Positions 51,472 through 60,219 of a stretch of 64,000 nt of DNA are shown here, in pieces. A program made the translations under genes and the position numbers. Numbering within the stretch: position 1 is the first letter of the stretch; the number at the start of each line of letters is the position of its first letter. The notes below the pieces were generated by a model. It ran no database searches and was not told where the DNA came from. It was given only the letters and a program-made list of their open reading frames with translations. Source of the stretch: Nonomuraea jiangxiensis (GTDB taxonomy: Bacteria > Actinomycetota > Actinomycetes > Streptosporangiales > Streptosporangiaceae); assembly GCF_900099965.1 (NCBI RefSeq), contig NZ_FNDJ01000014.1, forward strand, positions 269,124 to 333,123, read 5' to 3'.

Positions 51472-52573
51472 GGGGCTTGAGGCGGCGCAGGACGGGCAGG
51501 GCGCGGGCGGCGTAGACCGGGTCGACCGGGAGCACGTGCCGGGCCCACCAGCGGGCGGGCTCGGGATGCGGCGAGGGCTCGGCGAAGCCGGGGGCGTAGT
51601 CGTCGTACGGCGGGTCGTACAGGTAGCCCACCGCGACCCCGTGCCGGACCAGCTCGGCCCTGGCCGCGTCCCGGTCGCGGACGAGCAGCGGCACCCGGAA
51701 CAGCGGGCGGTCGAGGTCGTCGAGCACGGCGGGGGCGACCGTGGGCAGCTCGGCCAGGCTCCGCACGCCCGCCAGCCGGCGGTCGTGGTCGGCGGGCACC
51801 TCGGCCATGCGCTCGGCCTGGTACCAGTGGACCAGCCGGCCCCGTCGGCGGCGATAGGCGTGCAGGTCGGCGCGGACCCAGGGGTCGAAGGGCGGCAGCG
51901 CCGGGGCCTGCTCCAGCGCCTGCTCCAGCCGGTCGGGGTTGAGCGGGATGCGGTAGCCCTCGCGCTCCTCTTGCAGGTGGAGGGCGCGGGCCAGGGTGAG
52001 CGCGGGGCGTACGAGGTCGAGCCTGAGCGCCGCCAGGCGGGCCATCGAGGTGGCCACGCTGACCACGTCGACCCGCAGCGAGCCGCGGGTGAGCAGGGCG
52101 TCGCGGGCGCGGGTCAGGGCCCGCAGGTCGGACTCGTGCTCGACGGCCAGCACGCCGCCCGCCCCCGCGCCCGGGTGCTTGGACAGGCTGAAGACCCCCG
52201 CCTGGCCGAACGTGCCCAGCGGGCGGCCGTCGACGTTCGTCCCCATGGCGTGGGCCACGTCCTCGATGAGCACCTTCCCGGTGAAGGCGCGGACGTCGTC
52301 GGGCAGGCCGTACAGGTTGGTCGTCAGGACGGCGTCCACGCCGTCGAGGTCGGCCAGGGAGACGTCGATGTTGCCGTCACGGGCGGAGACCGGCGCGATC
52401 ACCGGGCGCAGGCCGGCCGCCAGCACCAGGAAGAGGATCTCGTCGGCCGAGATCGGCGACATGAGCAACCGCTGCCCCGGCCGGCACCAGTGGCGTAGCG
52501 CCAGGTAGAGGCCGAGGCGGTTGGACGGCAGCGACAGGCAGTGCCGGCCCGTGCGCTGGGCGATGAACTTCAC
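51431..52573 (-). CDS. DegT/DnrJ/EryC1-type PLP enzyme
   Basis: A 380-residue fold-type I PLP protein of the sugar-aminotransferase type. SLPSNRLGLYLALRHWCRPGQRLLMSPISADEILFLVLAAGLRPVIAPV, KVLIEDVAHAMGTNVDGRPLGTFGQAGVFSLSKHPGAGAGG (cofactor Asp-His and the Schiff-base Lys in SLSKHPG) follow the family. The usual GTE...N motif at the start is replaced by SLPSNR. GTG 52573 overlaps the stop of the acyltransferase gene (GTGA), so the two act together, probably in making or decorating a surface sugar. Confidence 0.85.
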   Translation of the reverse strand: MKFIAQRTGRHCLSLPSNRLGLYLALRHWCRPGQRLLMSPISADEILFLVLAAGLRPVIAPVSARDGNIDVSLADLDGVDAVLTTNLYGLPDDVRAFTGKVLIEDVAHAMGTNVDGRPLGTFGQAGVFSLSKHPGAGAGGVLAVEHESDLRALTRARDALLTRGSLRVDVVSVATSMARLAALRLDLVRPALTLARALHLQEEREGYRIPLNPDRLEQALEQAPALPPFDPWVRADLHAYRRRRGRLVHWYQAERMAEVPADHDRRLAGVRSLAELPTVAPAVLDDLDRPLFRVPLLVRDRDAARAELVRHGVAVGYLYDPPYDDYAPGFAEPSPHPEPARWWARHVLPVDPVYAARALPVLRRLKPPTEPPPGSWRPAA

Positions 52574-53652
52574 CCTTGTACGACGGCCCGGAGTCGTCCG
52601 AAGGTTTTGAGCGCCTTGTCAGCGGTCTTGTGGAGCAGCGGATTGGCCAGCACCGTGGCCCGGGTCTTGCGCGCCGGCACCCGCATCATCCAGTGCACGC
52701 CCGCCGCCGCGCCGAACCGTGCCACCCGGCCCTCGGCCACCTCGAACTCGCCGTTCTTGAGCTTGTCCTTGTATTCCTTCTGGCCCCGGCCCATGTCGAT
52801 GATCCGGATGCCGGACTCGGCCGCCCGCTCGGTCATCGCCAGGTGCTGGATGAGGCCGGGGGAGTATTTCGCGAAACGGGTGTCGTAGGCGGGGAACCAC
52901 CCGGCCAGCGTCGTGCTGGTGCGCAGCCCGAAGTGCCCGGCCACCGGCTGGTCGTCCACGTAGATCATGTCCAGCACCCCGGCGAAGGTCTCCGACCGGG
53001 TGGCCAGCAGCCGCTCCACCAGCTCCACGATCCACTGGTGCGCGAACCGGTCGGTGCGCCCGGTCCGCCGGTATTGATCGGTCTTCCAGCCGAGCAACGT
53101 GCGCAGCGGCTCAAGCTCGGTCGTCGCGTAGTCGTGACGGAACGTTCCGAGGTCGCGCTGCAGCTTGCGTGACTTGGCCAGGGTGGACTTGTACGTCTTG
53201 CCGGAGTTTTCCCTCAACCACTCGGTGTAACGCTGGTGGCCGTCCCGCAGGTCGATGATCGGCGAAGGGTGCCGCTCGTGCCGCCCCTTGAGCATCGGCT
53301 GCCCGGACACCAGATGGTCGAACTCGTAGACGGCCAGCCCGCAGCCCTTGATCAGCCGGAGCGCGTCGATCTCGACGTCCTTCGCGCACACCAGCCCCTG
53401 GGCGTCGGTCAACCCTGCGGCGACCGGCTTGCCGATGCCCAGGGGGTGTCGCTCGAAGGGGAAGAAGCCCACGATGTCGGGTCCGTCGTGAATGACGGCG
53501 ACACGGACGACATCGCGCAGTTCGCCGACGGTGATGGTGAACTCAGGAGACAGAAAGGGATTGTCCAGCGTCGGGTCCGACTCCTGAAGGGCCCGCCATC
53601 GGCTCAATTCTGTTGGTCCCAGCTCACGTGGGAGGGCGAGGGTGACGTGCAT
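52570..53652 (-). CDS. CelD/FemAB-type GNAT acyltransferase
   Basis: A 360-residue protein of the GNAT superfamily branch once linked to cellulose biosynthesis (Acetyltransf_6). WRALQESDPTLDNPFLSPEFTITVGELRDVVRVAVIHDGPDIVGFFPFERH at the start and DDQPVAGHFGLRTSTTLAGWFPAYDTRFAKYSPGLIQHLAMTERAAESGIRIIDMGRGQKEYKDKLKNGEFEVAEG near the end match the family. It probably transfers an acyl or aminoacyl group onto a polysaccharide precursor, a view supported by the following DegT-type gene. Confidence 0.86.
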   Translation of the reverse strand: MHVTLALPRELGPTELSRWRALQESDPTLDNPFLSPEFTITVGELRDVVRVAVIHDGPDIVGFFPFERHPLGIGKPVAAGLTDAQGLVCAKDVEIDALRLIKGCGLAVYEFDHLVSGQPMLKGRHERHPSPIIDLRDGHQRYTEWLRENSGKTYKSTLAKSRKLQRDLGTFRHDYATTELEPLRTLLGWKTDQYRRTGRTDRFAHQWIVELVERLLATRSETFAGVLDMIYVDDQPVAGHFGLRTSTTLAGWFPAYDTRFAKYSPGLIQHLAMTERAAESGIRIIDMGRGQKEYKDKLKNGEFEVAEGRVARFGAAAGVHWMMRVPARKTRATVLANPLLHKTADKALKTFGRLRAVVQG

Positions 53653-53808
53653 GGGCTCCTACTGTTGGCATACCACTGCCCGTCCAGCATGCGTGCAGAC
53701 GTATATAGCCAGGGTAAAGGATCTCGCCGGATGCCATCGTCGCAGGTCCGGAACGTTACACAACTACCAGCTAGCTTTCAGGACCGAGTGACGTTCTAAT
53801 GTGTGTTC

Positions 53809-54834
53809 ATGACCGTTCCCGGCGTGGACCAGCCCCGTCTGTACGCATGGATGGCCCGTCACGTGCCCGACGCGGGCGAGCCAGAGTCGGTCTCGCTGAT
53901 CTCCGGCGGCCGGTCCAACCTGACATACCTGGTGGAGGCCGCCGAGCGCCGCCTGGTGCTGCGCCGCCCGCCGCTCGGCCACGTGCTGCCCACCGCCCAC
54001 GACATGCGGCGGGAGTGGCGGGTCATCTCGGCCCTGGCCGGCACGCCCGTACCGGTGCCCGAGCCGGTGGCCTTCTGCGGGGACGAGGACGTGATCGGCG
54101 CGCCGTTCTACCTCATGGGATACGTGCCGGGCGCCGCCGTGCGGACGCGGGAGGAGCTGGGGCGGCCGACCGAGGAGCAGACGCGGCGGCTGTCGGAGCG
54201 GCTGGCCGAGGTGCTGGCCGCCATCCACGCCGTGGACTACCGCGAGGTGGGGCTGGGCGACTTCGGCCGGCCCGAGGGCTACCTGGCCAGGCAGCTCGAC
54301 CGGTGGTGCCAGCAGTGGGAGCGGTCGAAGACGGCGGATCTGCCCGACTACTACCGGCTGGTGGAGCGGCTGCGGCAGCGGTTGCCCGCCCGGTCGGCGA
54401 ACACGCTGGTGCACGGCGACTATCGGCTGGACAACACGCTGATCAGGCCGGCGGATCTCGCCATCCTGGCGGTGGTCGACTGGGAGATGTCCACGCTCGG
54501 GGACCCGCTGGCCGATCTGGGGCTGACGCTGACCTACTGGCACGACCGGGGGGACGAGGAGCGGGCGGGGATCCCTGTGGCGGGCGACGTGACGGTGGCG
54601 CCCGGGTTCATGAATGCCGCGGAGTTCGCGGGGCACTACCAGAAGGTGTCGGGACGGGATATTTCGGATCTGGGGTTCTATGTAGCCTTTGGCAACTTCA
54701 AGCTCGCCGTCATCGTGGAGGGTATCCACGCCAGGTTCCGTCAAGGTAAGACCGTTGGGGAGGGATTCGACCGCATCGGCTCGGCCGTGCCCACTCTGAT
54801 CTCCCGTGCGCATCGCATGCTCGACCAGCCCTGA
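53809..54834 (+). CDS. Aminoglycoside phosphotransferase-fold kinase (ACAD10-type)
   Basis: A 341-residue APH-fold protein. SVSLISGGRSNLTYLVEAAERRLVLRRPPLG is the nucleotide loop; NTLVHGDYRLDNTLI contains the catalytic Asp and VVDWEMSTLGDPLADLGLTL the metal Asp. This subgroup usually works beside acyl-CoA dehydrogenases on hydroxyacyl-CoA compounds; the next gene is a short-chain dehydrogenase. ATG 53809 is taken as start; GTG 53803 is two codons upstream and in frame. No ribosome site is visible, so a leaderless transcript is possible. Confidence 0.87.
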   Translation: MTVPGVDQPRLYAWMARHVPDAGEPESVSLISGGRSNLTYLVEAAERRLVLRRPPLGHVLPTAHDMRREWRVISALAGTPVPVPEPVAFCGDEDVIGAPFYLMGYVPGAAVRTREELGRPTEEQTRRLSERLAEVLAAIHAVDYREVGLGDFGRPEGYLARQLDRWCQQWERSKTADLPDYYRLVERLRQRLPARSANTLVHGDYRLDNTLIRPADLAILAVVDWEMSTLGDPLADLGLTLTYWHDRGDEERAGIPVAGDVTVAPGFMNAAEFAGHYQKVSGRDISDLGFYVAFGNFKLAVIVEGIHARFRQGKTVGEGFDRIGSAVPTLISRAHRMLDQP

Positions 54835-54864
54835 ACGACGTACCGGACCCTCGCAAGGAGCGCC

Positions 54865-55617
54865 ATGAGCACAGTTGCACTGATCACCGGAGCGGCCAGC
54901 GGCATCGGGGCCGCCGTGGCTCGGCGCCTGTCGGCGGGCGGGGCCAAGTGCGTCCTCGTCGACCTCAACGGGGAGGGCGCCGAGAGGCTGGCCAAGGAGG
55001 TGGACGGTGCGTGGCTGGCGGCCGACGTCAGCCTGGAGGAGTCCTCGCTGGAGGCGGTGGCGCTGGCCGAGCGGCGCTACGGCCGGCTCGACCTGGTGCA
55101 CCTGAACGCCGGGATCGGTGGGCAGACGGACCTTGCGGACTTCGACCTTGAGCGCTATCGCAAGGTGGTCGGGGTGAACGTGGACGGCGTCGTCTTCGGC
55201 GTACGGGCCAGCCTCCCGCTGCTCGAACGCTCCGGCGGCGGCGCCATCGTGGTCACCTCGTCCCTGGCGGGGCTCGTCGGGTTCTCCGGCGACCCGATCT
55301 ACACCATGACCAAGCACGCCGTCGTCGGCCTGGTCAGAGCGCTGGCCGAGCCGCTGGGCGACAAGAACATCCGGATCGGCGCCGTCTGCCCGGGCTTCAC
55401 GGACACGCCGCTGGTCGCCGCGGCGCGGGAGATGTTCGTCAACGCGGGCTTCCCGCTGCTGTCGGCCGAGGACGTGGCCGCCGCCGTCGAGACCGCCTTC
55501 TACGCCGAGACCTCCGGCACGCTGCTCGTCGTGCAACCCGGGCGCCCGCCGGTGCCCTACCGTTATGCCGGGGTCCCCGGCCCGGCCGGAGGGCAGCGTC
55601 CACCCGGCGTTTCGTGA
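54865..55617 (+). CDS. Short-chain dehydrogenase/reductase
   Basis: A 250-residue classical SDR. The cofactor loop is ALITGAASGIGAAVARRL, the acidic residue after strand 2 (CVLVDLNGEG) favours NAD, HLNAGIG is the NAG motif, VVTSSLAGL holds the catalytic Ser and YTMTKHAVVG the Tyr and Lys. AAGGAG precedes the ATG; it follows the APH-fold gene by 30 bp in one operon, suggesting an acyl-CoA or alcohol oxidation step. Confidence 0.92.
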   Translation: MSTVALITGAASGIGAAVARRLSAGGAKCVLVDLNGEGAERLAKEVDGAWLAADVSLEESSLEAVALAERRYGRLDLVHLNAGIGGQTDLADFDLERYRKVVGVNVDGVVFGVRASLPLLERSGGGAIVVTSSLAGLVGFSGDPIYTMTKHAVVGLVRALAEPLGDKNIRIGAVCPGFTDTPLVAAAREMFVNAGFPLLSAEDVAAAVETAFYAETSGTLLVVQPGRPPVPYRYAGVPGPAGGQRPPGVS

Positions 55618-55655
55618 CGGCAAGTTCCTTGCAAGTGCGACTATTAGCGTTATTA

Positions 55656-55676
55656 GGGCTGGGCCTCGCCCAGCCC
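55656..55676. terminator. Perfect 9-bp hairpin after the SDR gene
   Basis: GGGCTGGGC (55656-55664) and GCCCAGCCC (55668-55676) pair perfectly around a CTC loop, 38 bp after the SDR stop. Only TTCAGT follows, but the stem is stable enough to end the operon. Confidence 0.75.
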
Positions 55677-55730
55677 TTCAGTACGTTTGCATGAGGTCGC
55701 ACTCTCCCTGAGCATCCCGAGGAGCTTCCC

Positions 55731-57116
55731 GTGATTCCGACCGACGGCCGGCACGCGCGACGACGACCGCGGGGTCCGCTCGCCCTGGGAGCCGGCATCG
55801 TGGCGGTCCTGCTGGTGGCGGGCATCATGGTCTACGCATCGGTCCGTGCCAAGTCGCGCAGCGACTTCAAGGGCACCGACGTCGCCACCACGGTGCCCAC
55901 CGAGCCCGCGCCCCAGTTGGAGCAGCCCCCCGCCCTGGAGGCCTGGCCGCGCTGGGGCATCACGCACACCCAGTTCAGTGCCGACAACGAGCCCGGGCCG
56001 GTCCAGGACGAGGCCAGGGACCTGCTGGGCCGGGTCCCGATGCTGCAGAACCAGCACATCATGGGCTGGGGGGTGGGCAATCCCGAGCCGAGCCCCGGGC
56101 AGTTCAACCTCCGCGACCTGAACCGGCGGCTGGAGTTCATGTCGTCGTCGCGGGCGACTCCGGTGATCACGCTGTGCTGCGCGCCGGACTGGATGAAGGG
56201 CGGGCAGGCCGGGCGTACCGACTGGAGCAAGAATCCCACGGTCGCCCCGAAACCCGAGCATTTCGCCGACTACGCCAAGCTGGCCGCCCGGATCGCCAAG
56301 CAGTACCCGACCGTCCGGCACTACATGGTGTGGAACGAGCTCAAGGGCTTCTGGGACCCGAGTACGAACAGGTGGGACGCCCAGGGCTACACCGACATGT
56401 ACAACCAGGTCTACACGGCCCTGAAGAAGGTCAACCCGGAGATCCAGGTCGGCGGGCCGTACGTGTCGCTGGAGAGCTACGTCAACGGCAACCCCTCCGA
56501 GCTGACCGGCCCGTGGGGCACGGTGGACCAGCGGGCGCTGGAGGCGATCAAGTACTGGATCGAGCACAAGAAGGGCGCCGACTTCATCGTGATCGACAGC
56601 GCGTCCATGACGAAGGACAAGGGCAACGTGCCCGACGACTTCGGGGCGCAGGCGAAGTTCGGCGCGATCACGAAGTGGCTGCGGCAGCAGAGCGGCGACA
56701 TGCCCGTGTGGTGGGCGGAGTGGTACAACGAGCCGGAGAACTCCGGCTGGTCGGAGGAGAAGCGCACGGCGGTGCAGGCGACGACCATGATGGAGTTCGC
56801 CAGGAGCGGCGTCACCACGGCGCTCTACTGGAATCCGCAGCTGAACGACGCGGGTGACTGCCCGGGCTGCCTGTGGGCCCCCAAGGTGGGCGGCGAGCTG
56901 CCGATGGCGGGGCTGCTGAGCGGGTTCACCAAGTGGTTCCCCGCGGGGGTGCGGCTGGTGGACGTGCCGTCGTCGGACGACCGCGTTCGCGTGCTCGCGC
57001 AGGACAGCCAGGTGGTCATGGTGAATACCTCGGACCGGCCCGTGACGGCGACGGTGGACGGCAGGCAGGTGTCCCTGGCGCCGTACGAGATCAAGTGGGC
57101 CGGTCGCGGGGCCTGA
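55731..57116 (+). CDS. GH39-like glycoside hydrolase, membrane-anchored
   Basis: A 461-residue protein. The membrane anchor is PLALGAGIVAVLLVAGIMVYASV (about 16-38). The catalytic domain resembles GH39/beta-xylosidase-type barrels: YMVWNELKGFWDPS carries the acid/base Glu after Asn, and PVWWAEWYNEPENSGW the likely nucleophile Glu. A small beta domain ends the protein (TSDRPVTATVDGRQVSLAPYEIKW). It probably trims a surface or exported polysaccharide. The GTG start has GAGGAG eight bases upstream. The nearby DegT/acyltransferase pair may make the substrate. Confidence 0.83.
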   Translation: MIPTDGRHARRRPRGPLALGAGIVAVLLVAGIMVYASVRAKSRSDFKGTDVATTVPTEPAPQLEQPPALEAWPRWGITHTQFSADNEPGPVQDEARDLLGRVPMLQNQHIMGWGVGNPEPSPGQFNLRDLNRRLEFMSSSRATPVITLCCAPDWMKGGQAGRTDWSKNPTVAPKPEHFADYAKLAARIAKQYPTVRHYMVWNELKGFWDPSTNRWDAQGYTDMYNQVYTALKKVNPEIQVGGPYVSLESYVNGNPSELTGPWGTVDQRALEAIKYWIEHKKGADFIVIDSASMTKDKGNVPDDFGAQAKFGAITKWLRQQSGDMPVWWAEWYNEPENSGWSEEKRTAVQATTMMEFARSGVTTALYWNPQLNDAGDCPGCLWAPKVGGELPMAGLLSGFTKWFPAGVRLVDVPSSDDRVRVLAQDSQVVMVNTSDRPVTATVDGRQVSLAPYEIKWAGRGA

Positions 57117-57133
57117 GCCGCCACCGCGACCGG
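57100..57133. terminator. Long hairpin at the GH39-like/ABC permease convergent ends
   Basis: CCGGTCGCGG (57100-57109) and CCGCGACCGG (57124-57133) pair perfectly over a 14-nt loop that contains the stop codon of the GH39-like gene. It lies between convergent stops at 57116 and 57138 and probably ends both transcripts. Confidence 0.65.
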
Positions 57134-57137
57134 TCTT

Positions 57138-57896
57138 CTAGGCGTCGCGGCGCCGTAGTGCCAGCCCTCCGGCCAGCAGCGCCGCCGCGGCCCAGGCGGC
57201 GGGCACGGCCAGGCCCGTCCACGGGTCGAGGGGCAGGTCGTCCAGGCCGGTGGTGGCCTGGACGGCGAGGCCGGCGTTCATCGGGGACAGGCGCCACAGC
57301 AGCCGTTGCCAGTCCGGGTCGGGGAGCAGCAGGACGGCGAGCGGGAAGAGGTAGAGCAGGCCGAGCACCGTGCCGGCGGCCGCCGCCGGCTCCCGCAGCA
57401 CCGTGGCGAGGCCGAGGCTGATGAGGGCGATCAGGGCGAGGTAGAGGACCGAGCCGAGGGCCGCCCGCAGCGTCGGGCCGTCGGCCGGGGACGGCGGCGG
57501 GTAGCCGCGGGCGGGCAGGAGGAGGCCCGCGCCCAGCAACGACGCCGCCACCGCGACGGCGCCCCCGGCCAGTGTCAGGCCGGTCAGCAGGGTCGCCTTC
57601 GCGGCCAGGACGGTGGTGCGGCGGGGCATCGCGGCCAGGGTGAGACGGATCAGGCCGGTGCCGTACTCGCCGGAGATCATGCGCACCGCCAGCATCACGG
57701 CGAACGCCTGCCCGAGCTGGACCCCGGTGAGGCCGAGCTTGACCGTGTCCTGGGTGCAGCGGTCCCACGGGCAGGTCACCCCGGCGGTCAGCGCGACGCC
57801 CGTGACCGCGGTGAGCGTGACCAGGCCGAGCAGGAGCCGCCCGGCGCCCGGCTCGGTACGCAGTTTCGTCCACTCCGCGTGCAGCTCCCGTCTCAT
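57138..57896 (-). CDS. ABC-2 type transporter permease
   Basis: A 252-residue permease with six hydrophobic helices. The start ELHAEWTKLRTEPGAGRLLLGLVTLTAVTGVAL and ISGEYGTGLIRLTLAAMPRRTTVLAAKATLL are typical of actinomycete ABC-2 exporters. Two Cys sit in the first outside loop (VTCPWDRCTQD). Its ATG overlaps the TGA of the larger permease gene (ATGA); it closes the operon ATPase-permease-permease. Confidence 0.92.
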   Translation of the reverse strand: MRRELHAEWTKLRTEPGAGRLLLGLVTLTAVTGVALTAGVTCPWDRCTQDTVKLGLTGVQLGQAFAVMLAVRMISGEYGTGLIRLTLAAMPRRTTVLAAKATLLTGLTLAGGAVAVAASLLGAGLLLPARGYPPPSPADGPTLRAALGSVLYLALIALISLGLATVLREPAAAAGTVLGLLYLFPLAVLLLPDPDWQRLLWRLSPMNAGLAVQATTGLDDLPLDPWTGLAVPAAWAAAALLAGGLALRRRDA

Positions 57897-59395
57897 GCGT
57901 CCCTCCGGCGTACCGCGCGGATGGCCAGGGCCAGGGCGAGCCCGGCGTATCCGGCCGTCACCGCGAGCCCCGCCCACGGCGGCAGCGGGTAGTAGCCGGC
58001 GCCCGGCGTGTAGTGGCTCAGCACCTGCGGGTACTCCTGGACGCTCTGCTGGATCGCCAGGCCGGCCGCCGGGGTCAGGCGCAGCAGCCACCGCGACACC
58101 TCGTCGGGCACGGGGGAGAAGACCGCCAGCATGTACGGCAGCACGACCAGCGCCACGGCGGCGACCACGGCCCCGGCGGCACGCCGGAACAGGGCGCCCA
58201 GGGCCAGGGCGAACACGGCGACCAGCGCGAACACCGCCCCCACCCCGGCGATCACCCGTACCTGGGTGAGCAGCGGCGCCGGCAGGAGGACGAAGCCGTT
58301 CGCGCGCAGCAGGCTCATGCCGAGCGGTGCCGTCACGGCGGCGGCGGCCAGCCCGGCGGCGAACGTCACCGCGCCGATCACCGCCGCCTTCGCCGCCAGG
58401 GCGCGGCCCCGCCGGGGGACGGCCAGCACGGTGGTGCGGATCAGGCCCCGCCGGTACTCCGCCGCGATCGGCAGCACCGCCGCCACGACCACCACGACCA
58501 GGCCGAACGGCACCCCGCGGAGCCCGTCCTCGAAGACCGGGCCGTCCCGGGAGGGCGCGATGTCGCCGGTGCCGGTGACGGTGAACGTGCCGCCGGACCT
58601 GACGAGGCCGTTGGCGCGGTGGTAGCGCTCCCAGTCGGTCTCTCCCGGGCCGTCGCCCACCTCGGTGCCCGACCACGTGCCCTGGCGGCTGACCTGGTCG
58701 AAGACGGCGGTGGTCTGGGTGAACCGCTTCTGCCCGATGCTCCCGCCGGTCTCGCTCTGCTTGACCGTGAGGTCGCCGGGGGAGTTGGCGAACATCCCGA
58801 TCTGCACCGTGTCCGGGAGGTCGAGGCGGGCCGTGCCGACCTCGGTCCAGCGGCGGCCGTCGGCGGACTCGTAGCCGGTGAGGCGGTCGCCGGAGCGGGT
58901 CAGGCGCAGCCAGCGCGGGGACCGCCGCGAGACGCCGCCGGGGCGGCCGGCCGTGTCGTGGGTGAAGTCGTACTGCATGCGCACGCCGTGGCCGCCGGTG
59001 AGCAGCACGGCCGCGTACGACGCCCCCGGCCGCGTGCCGTCCTTGACCATGATCCCGGCCTTGGCCCACGGCACCAGCCCCGGAACGATCTTGTCGTGGT
59101 CGGGCGGCGGGTAGGTGATGATCCCGGTCATGGAGGTCAGGCGGACGGTGAGGCCGCCGTCACCGGTCAGCGCCTGGTGCACGAAGGAGAAGCGGTCCTC
59201 CACCGCCCCGCCGTCCGGCCCCACCGGCGGCGTCGGGCAGGGCACCTCGATCGGGCCCACGCTGCAGGAGGAGTGGCTGCCCGCGGCGAAGAGCAGCCCG
59301 GGAACCACGGTGACCAGCGCCGCCGCGACGACGGTCAGCACCCACCCGCGTACGGTGCGGAACTTGGTCCATTCGGCGCGCAGGAGCTCAGCCAT
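57893..59395 (-). CDS. ABC-2 type permease with inserted DUF1349-like beta domain
   Basis: A 500-residue permease. After the first helix (GWVLTVVAAALVTVVPGLLFAAG) about 230 residues lie outside the membrane. They carry a DUF1349-type concanavalin-like fold: VPWAKAGIMVKDGTRPGASYAAVLLTGGHGVRMQYDF, WLRLTRSGDRLTGYESADGRRWTEVGTARL and IGMFANSPGDL. The remaining helices follow with EYRRGLIRTTVLAVPRRGRALAAK. The insert suggests carbohydrate or surface sensing built into the exporter. The first ATPase-to-permease junction overlaps by 8 bp. Confidence 0.88.
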   Translation of the reverse strand: MAELLRAEWTKFRTVRGWVLTVVAAALVTVVPGLLFAAGSHSSCSVGPIEVPCPTPPVGPDGGAVEDRFSFVHQALTGDGGLTVRLTSMTGIITYPPPDHDKIVPGLVPWAKAGIMVKDGTRPGASYAAVLLTGGHGVRMQYDFTHDTAGRPGGVSRRSPRWLRLTRSGDRLTGYESADGRRWTEVGTARLDLPDTVQIGMFANSPGDLTVKQSETGGSIGQKRFTQTTAVFDQVSRQGTWSGTEVGDGPGETDWERYHRANGLVRSGGTFTVTGTGDIAPSRDGPVFEDGLRGVPFGLVVVVVAAVLPIAAEYRRGLIRTTVLAVPRRGRALAAKAAVIGAVTFAAGLAAAAVTAPLGMSLLRANGFVLLPAPLLTQVRVIAGVGAVFALVAVFALALGALFRRAAGAVVAAVALVVLPYMLAVFSPVPDEVSRWLLRLTPAAGLAIQQSVQEYPQVLSHYTPGAGYYPLPPWAGLAVTAGYAGLALALAIRAVRRRDA

Positions 59396-60113
59396 CGCCG
59401 CGCCGCCCGGTGAGCCTCAGGTAGGCCTCCTCAAGCGTCACCCGGTCGCCGGCGGCCAGCAGCGCCGCGACAGACGTGTCGGCCACCACCCGGCCGCGCT
59501 CGGCCACCACCAGGTGCCCGGCCACGTGCTGCAGCTCGCTCAGCAGGTGGCTGGACACCAGCACCGCCCGCCCTTCCGCGGCCAGCCCGGCCAGCAGCTC
59601 GCGCAGCCACCCGATGCCCTCGGGGTCCAGGCCGTTGAACGGCTCGTCCAGCATGAGCACCGCCGGGTCGCCGAGCAGCGCGGCGGCCAGGCCCAGCCGC
59701 TGCCGCATGCCCAGCGAATACCCGCCCGCCCTGCGCCGGGCCACCCCGCCGCCCAGGCCGGCCAGGTCGAGCACCTGATCCACCCGCGCCGCGCCCAGCC
59801 CCTGGGAGTGGGCCAGCCACAGCAGGTGGTCGCGGCCGGTGCGGCCCGGTTGCAGCGCCGCCGCGTCCAGCAGCGCGCCGACGTGGCGCAGCGGATGCCG
59901 CAGCGTCCGGTACGGCCGCCCGCCCACCAGCGCCCGGCCCTCGTCGGCGGCGTCCAGCCCGAGGACCACCCGCATGGTGGTCGACTTGCCGGCCCCGTTC
60001 GGCCCGACGAACGCGGTGACCCGCCCGGGTTCGACCGTGAACGACATCCCGTCCAGGGCCAGGGTCGGCCCGAAGCGTTTGCGCAGGCCGATGACTTCGA
60101 TGGTTGCTCGCAT
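59388..60113 (-). CDS. ABC transporter ATP-binding protein
   Basis: A 241-residue ATPase with Walker A GPNGAGKST, Q-loop region LLDAAALQPGRTGRDHL, signature YSLGMRQRLGLAAALLG, Walker B VLMLDEPFNGLDP and switch SSHLLSELQ. It is of the bacitracin/lantibiotic-exporter type (BcrA-like). It is divergent from the histidine kinase at 60220 with 106 bp between starts, the expected target promoter of that two-component system. Confidence 0.95.
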   Translation of the reverse strand: MRATIEVIGLRKRFGPTLALDGMSFTVEPGRVTAFVGPNGAGKSTTMRVVLGLDAADEGRALVGGRPYRTLRHPLRHVGALLDAAALQPGRTGRDHLLWLAHSQGLGAARVDQVLDLAGLGGGVARRRAGGYSLGMRQRLGLAAALLGDPAVLMLDEPFNGLDPEGIGWLRELLAGLAAEGRAVLVSSHLLSELQHVAGHLVVAERGRVVADTSVAALLAAGDRVTLEEAYLRLTGRRGDG

Positions 60114-60219
60114 GCGACGAAGTTGTACGGCCGCGCCCCTGACACGGGCCGAACGAGGGCCGTCATACCGCTGTTAGGCCCGGCACGGCATCCTGGAGAC
60201 CCGCGACGAGAGAGGACCG

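Noticed and set aside
53764..55623. A 619-codon minus-strand frame opposite the phosphotransferase and SDR genes.
   Set aside because: It is exactly antisense to two genes with clear catalytic motifs and has the composition of a GC-rich shadow frame.
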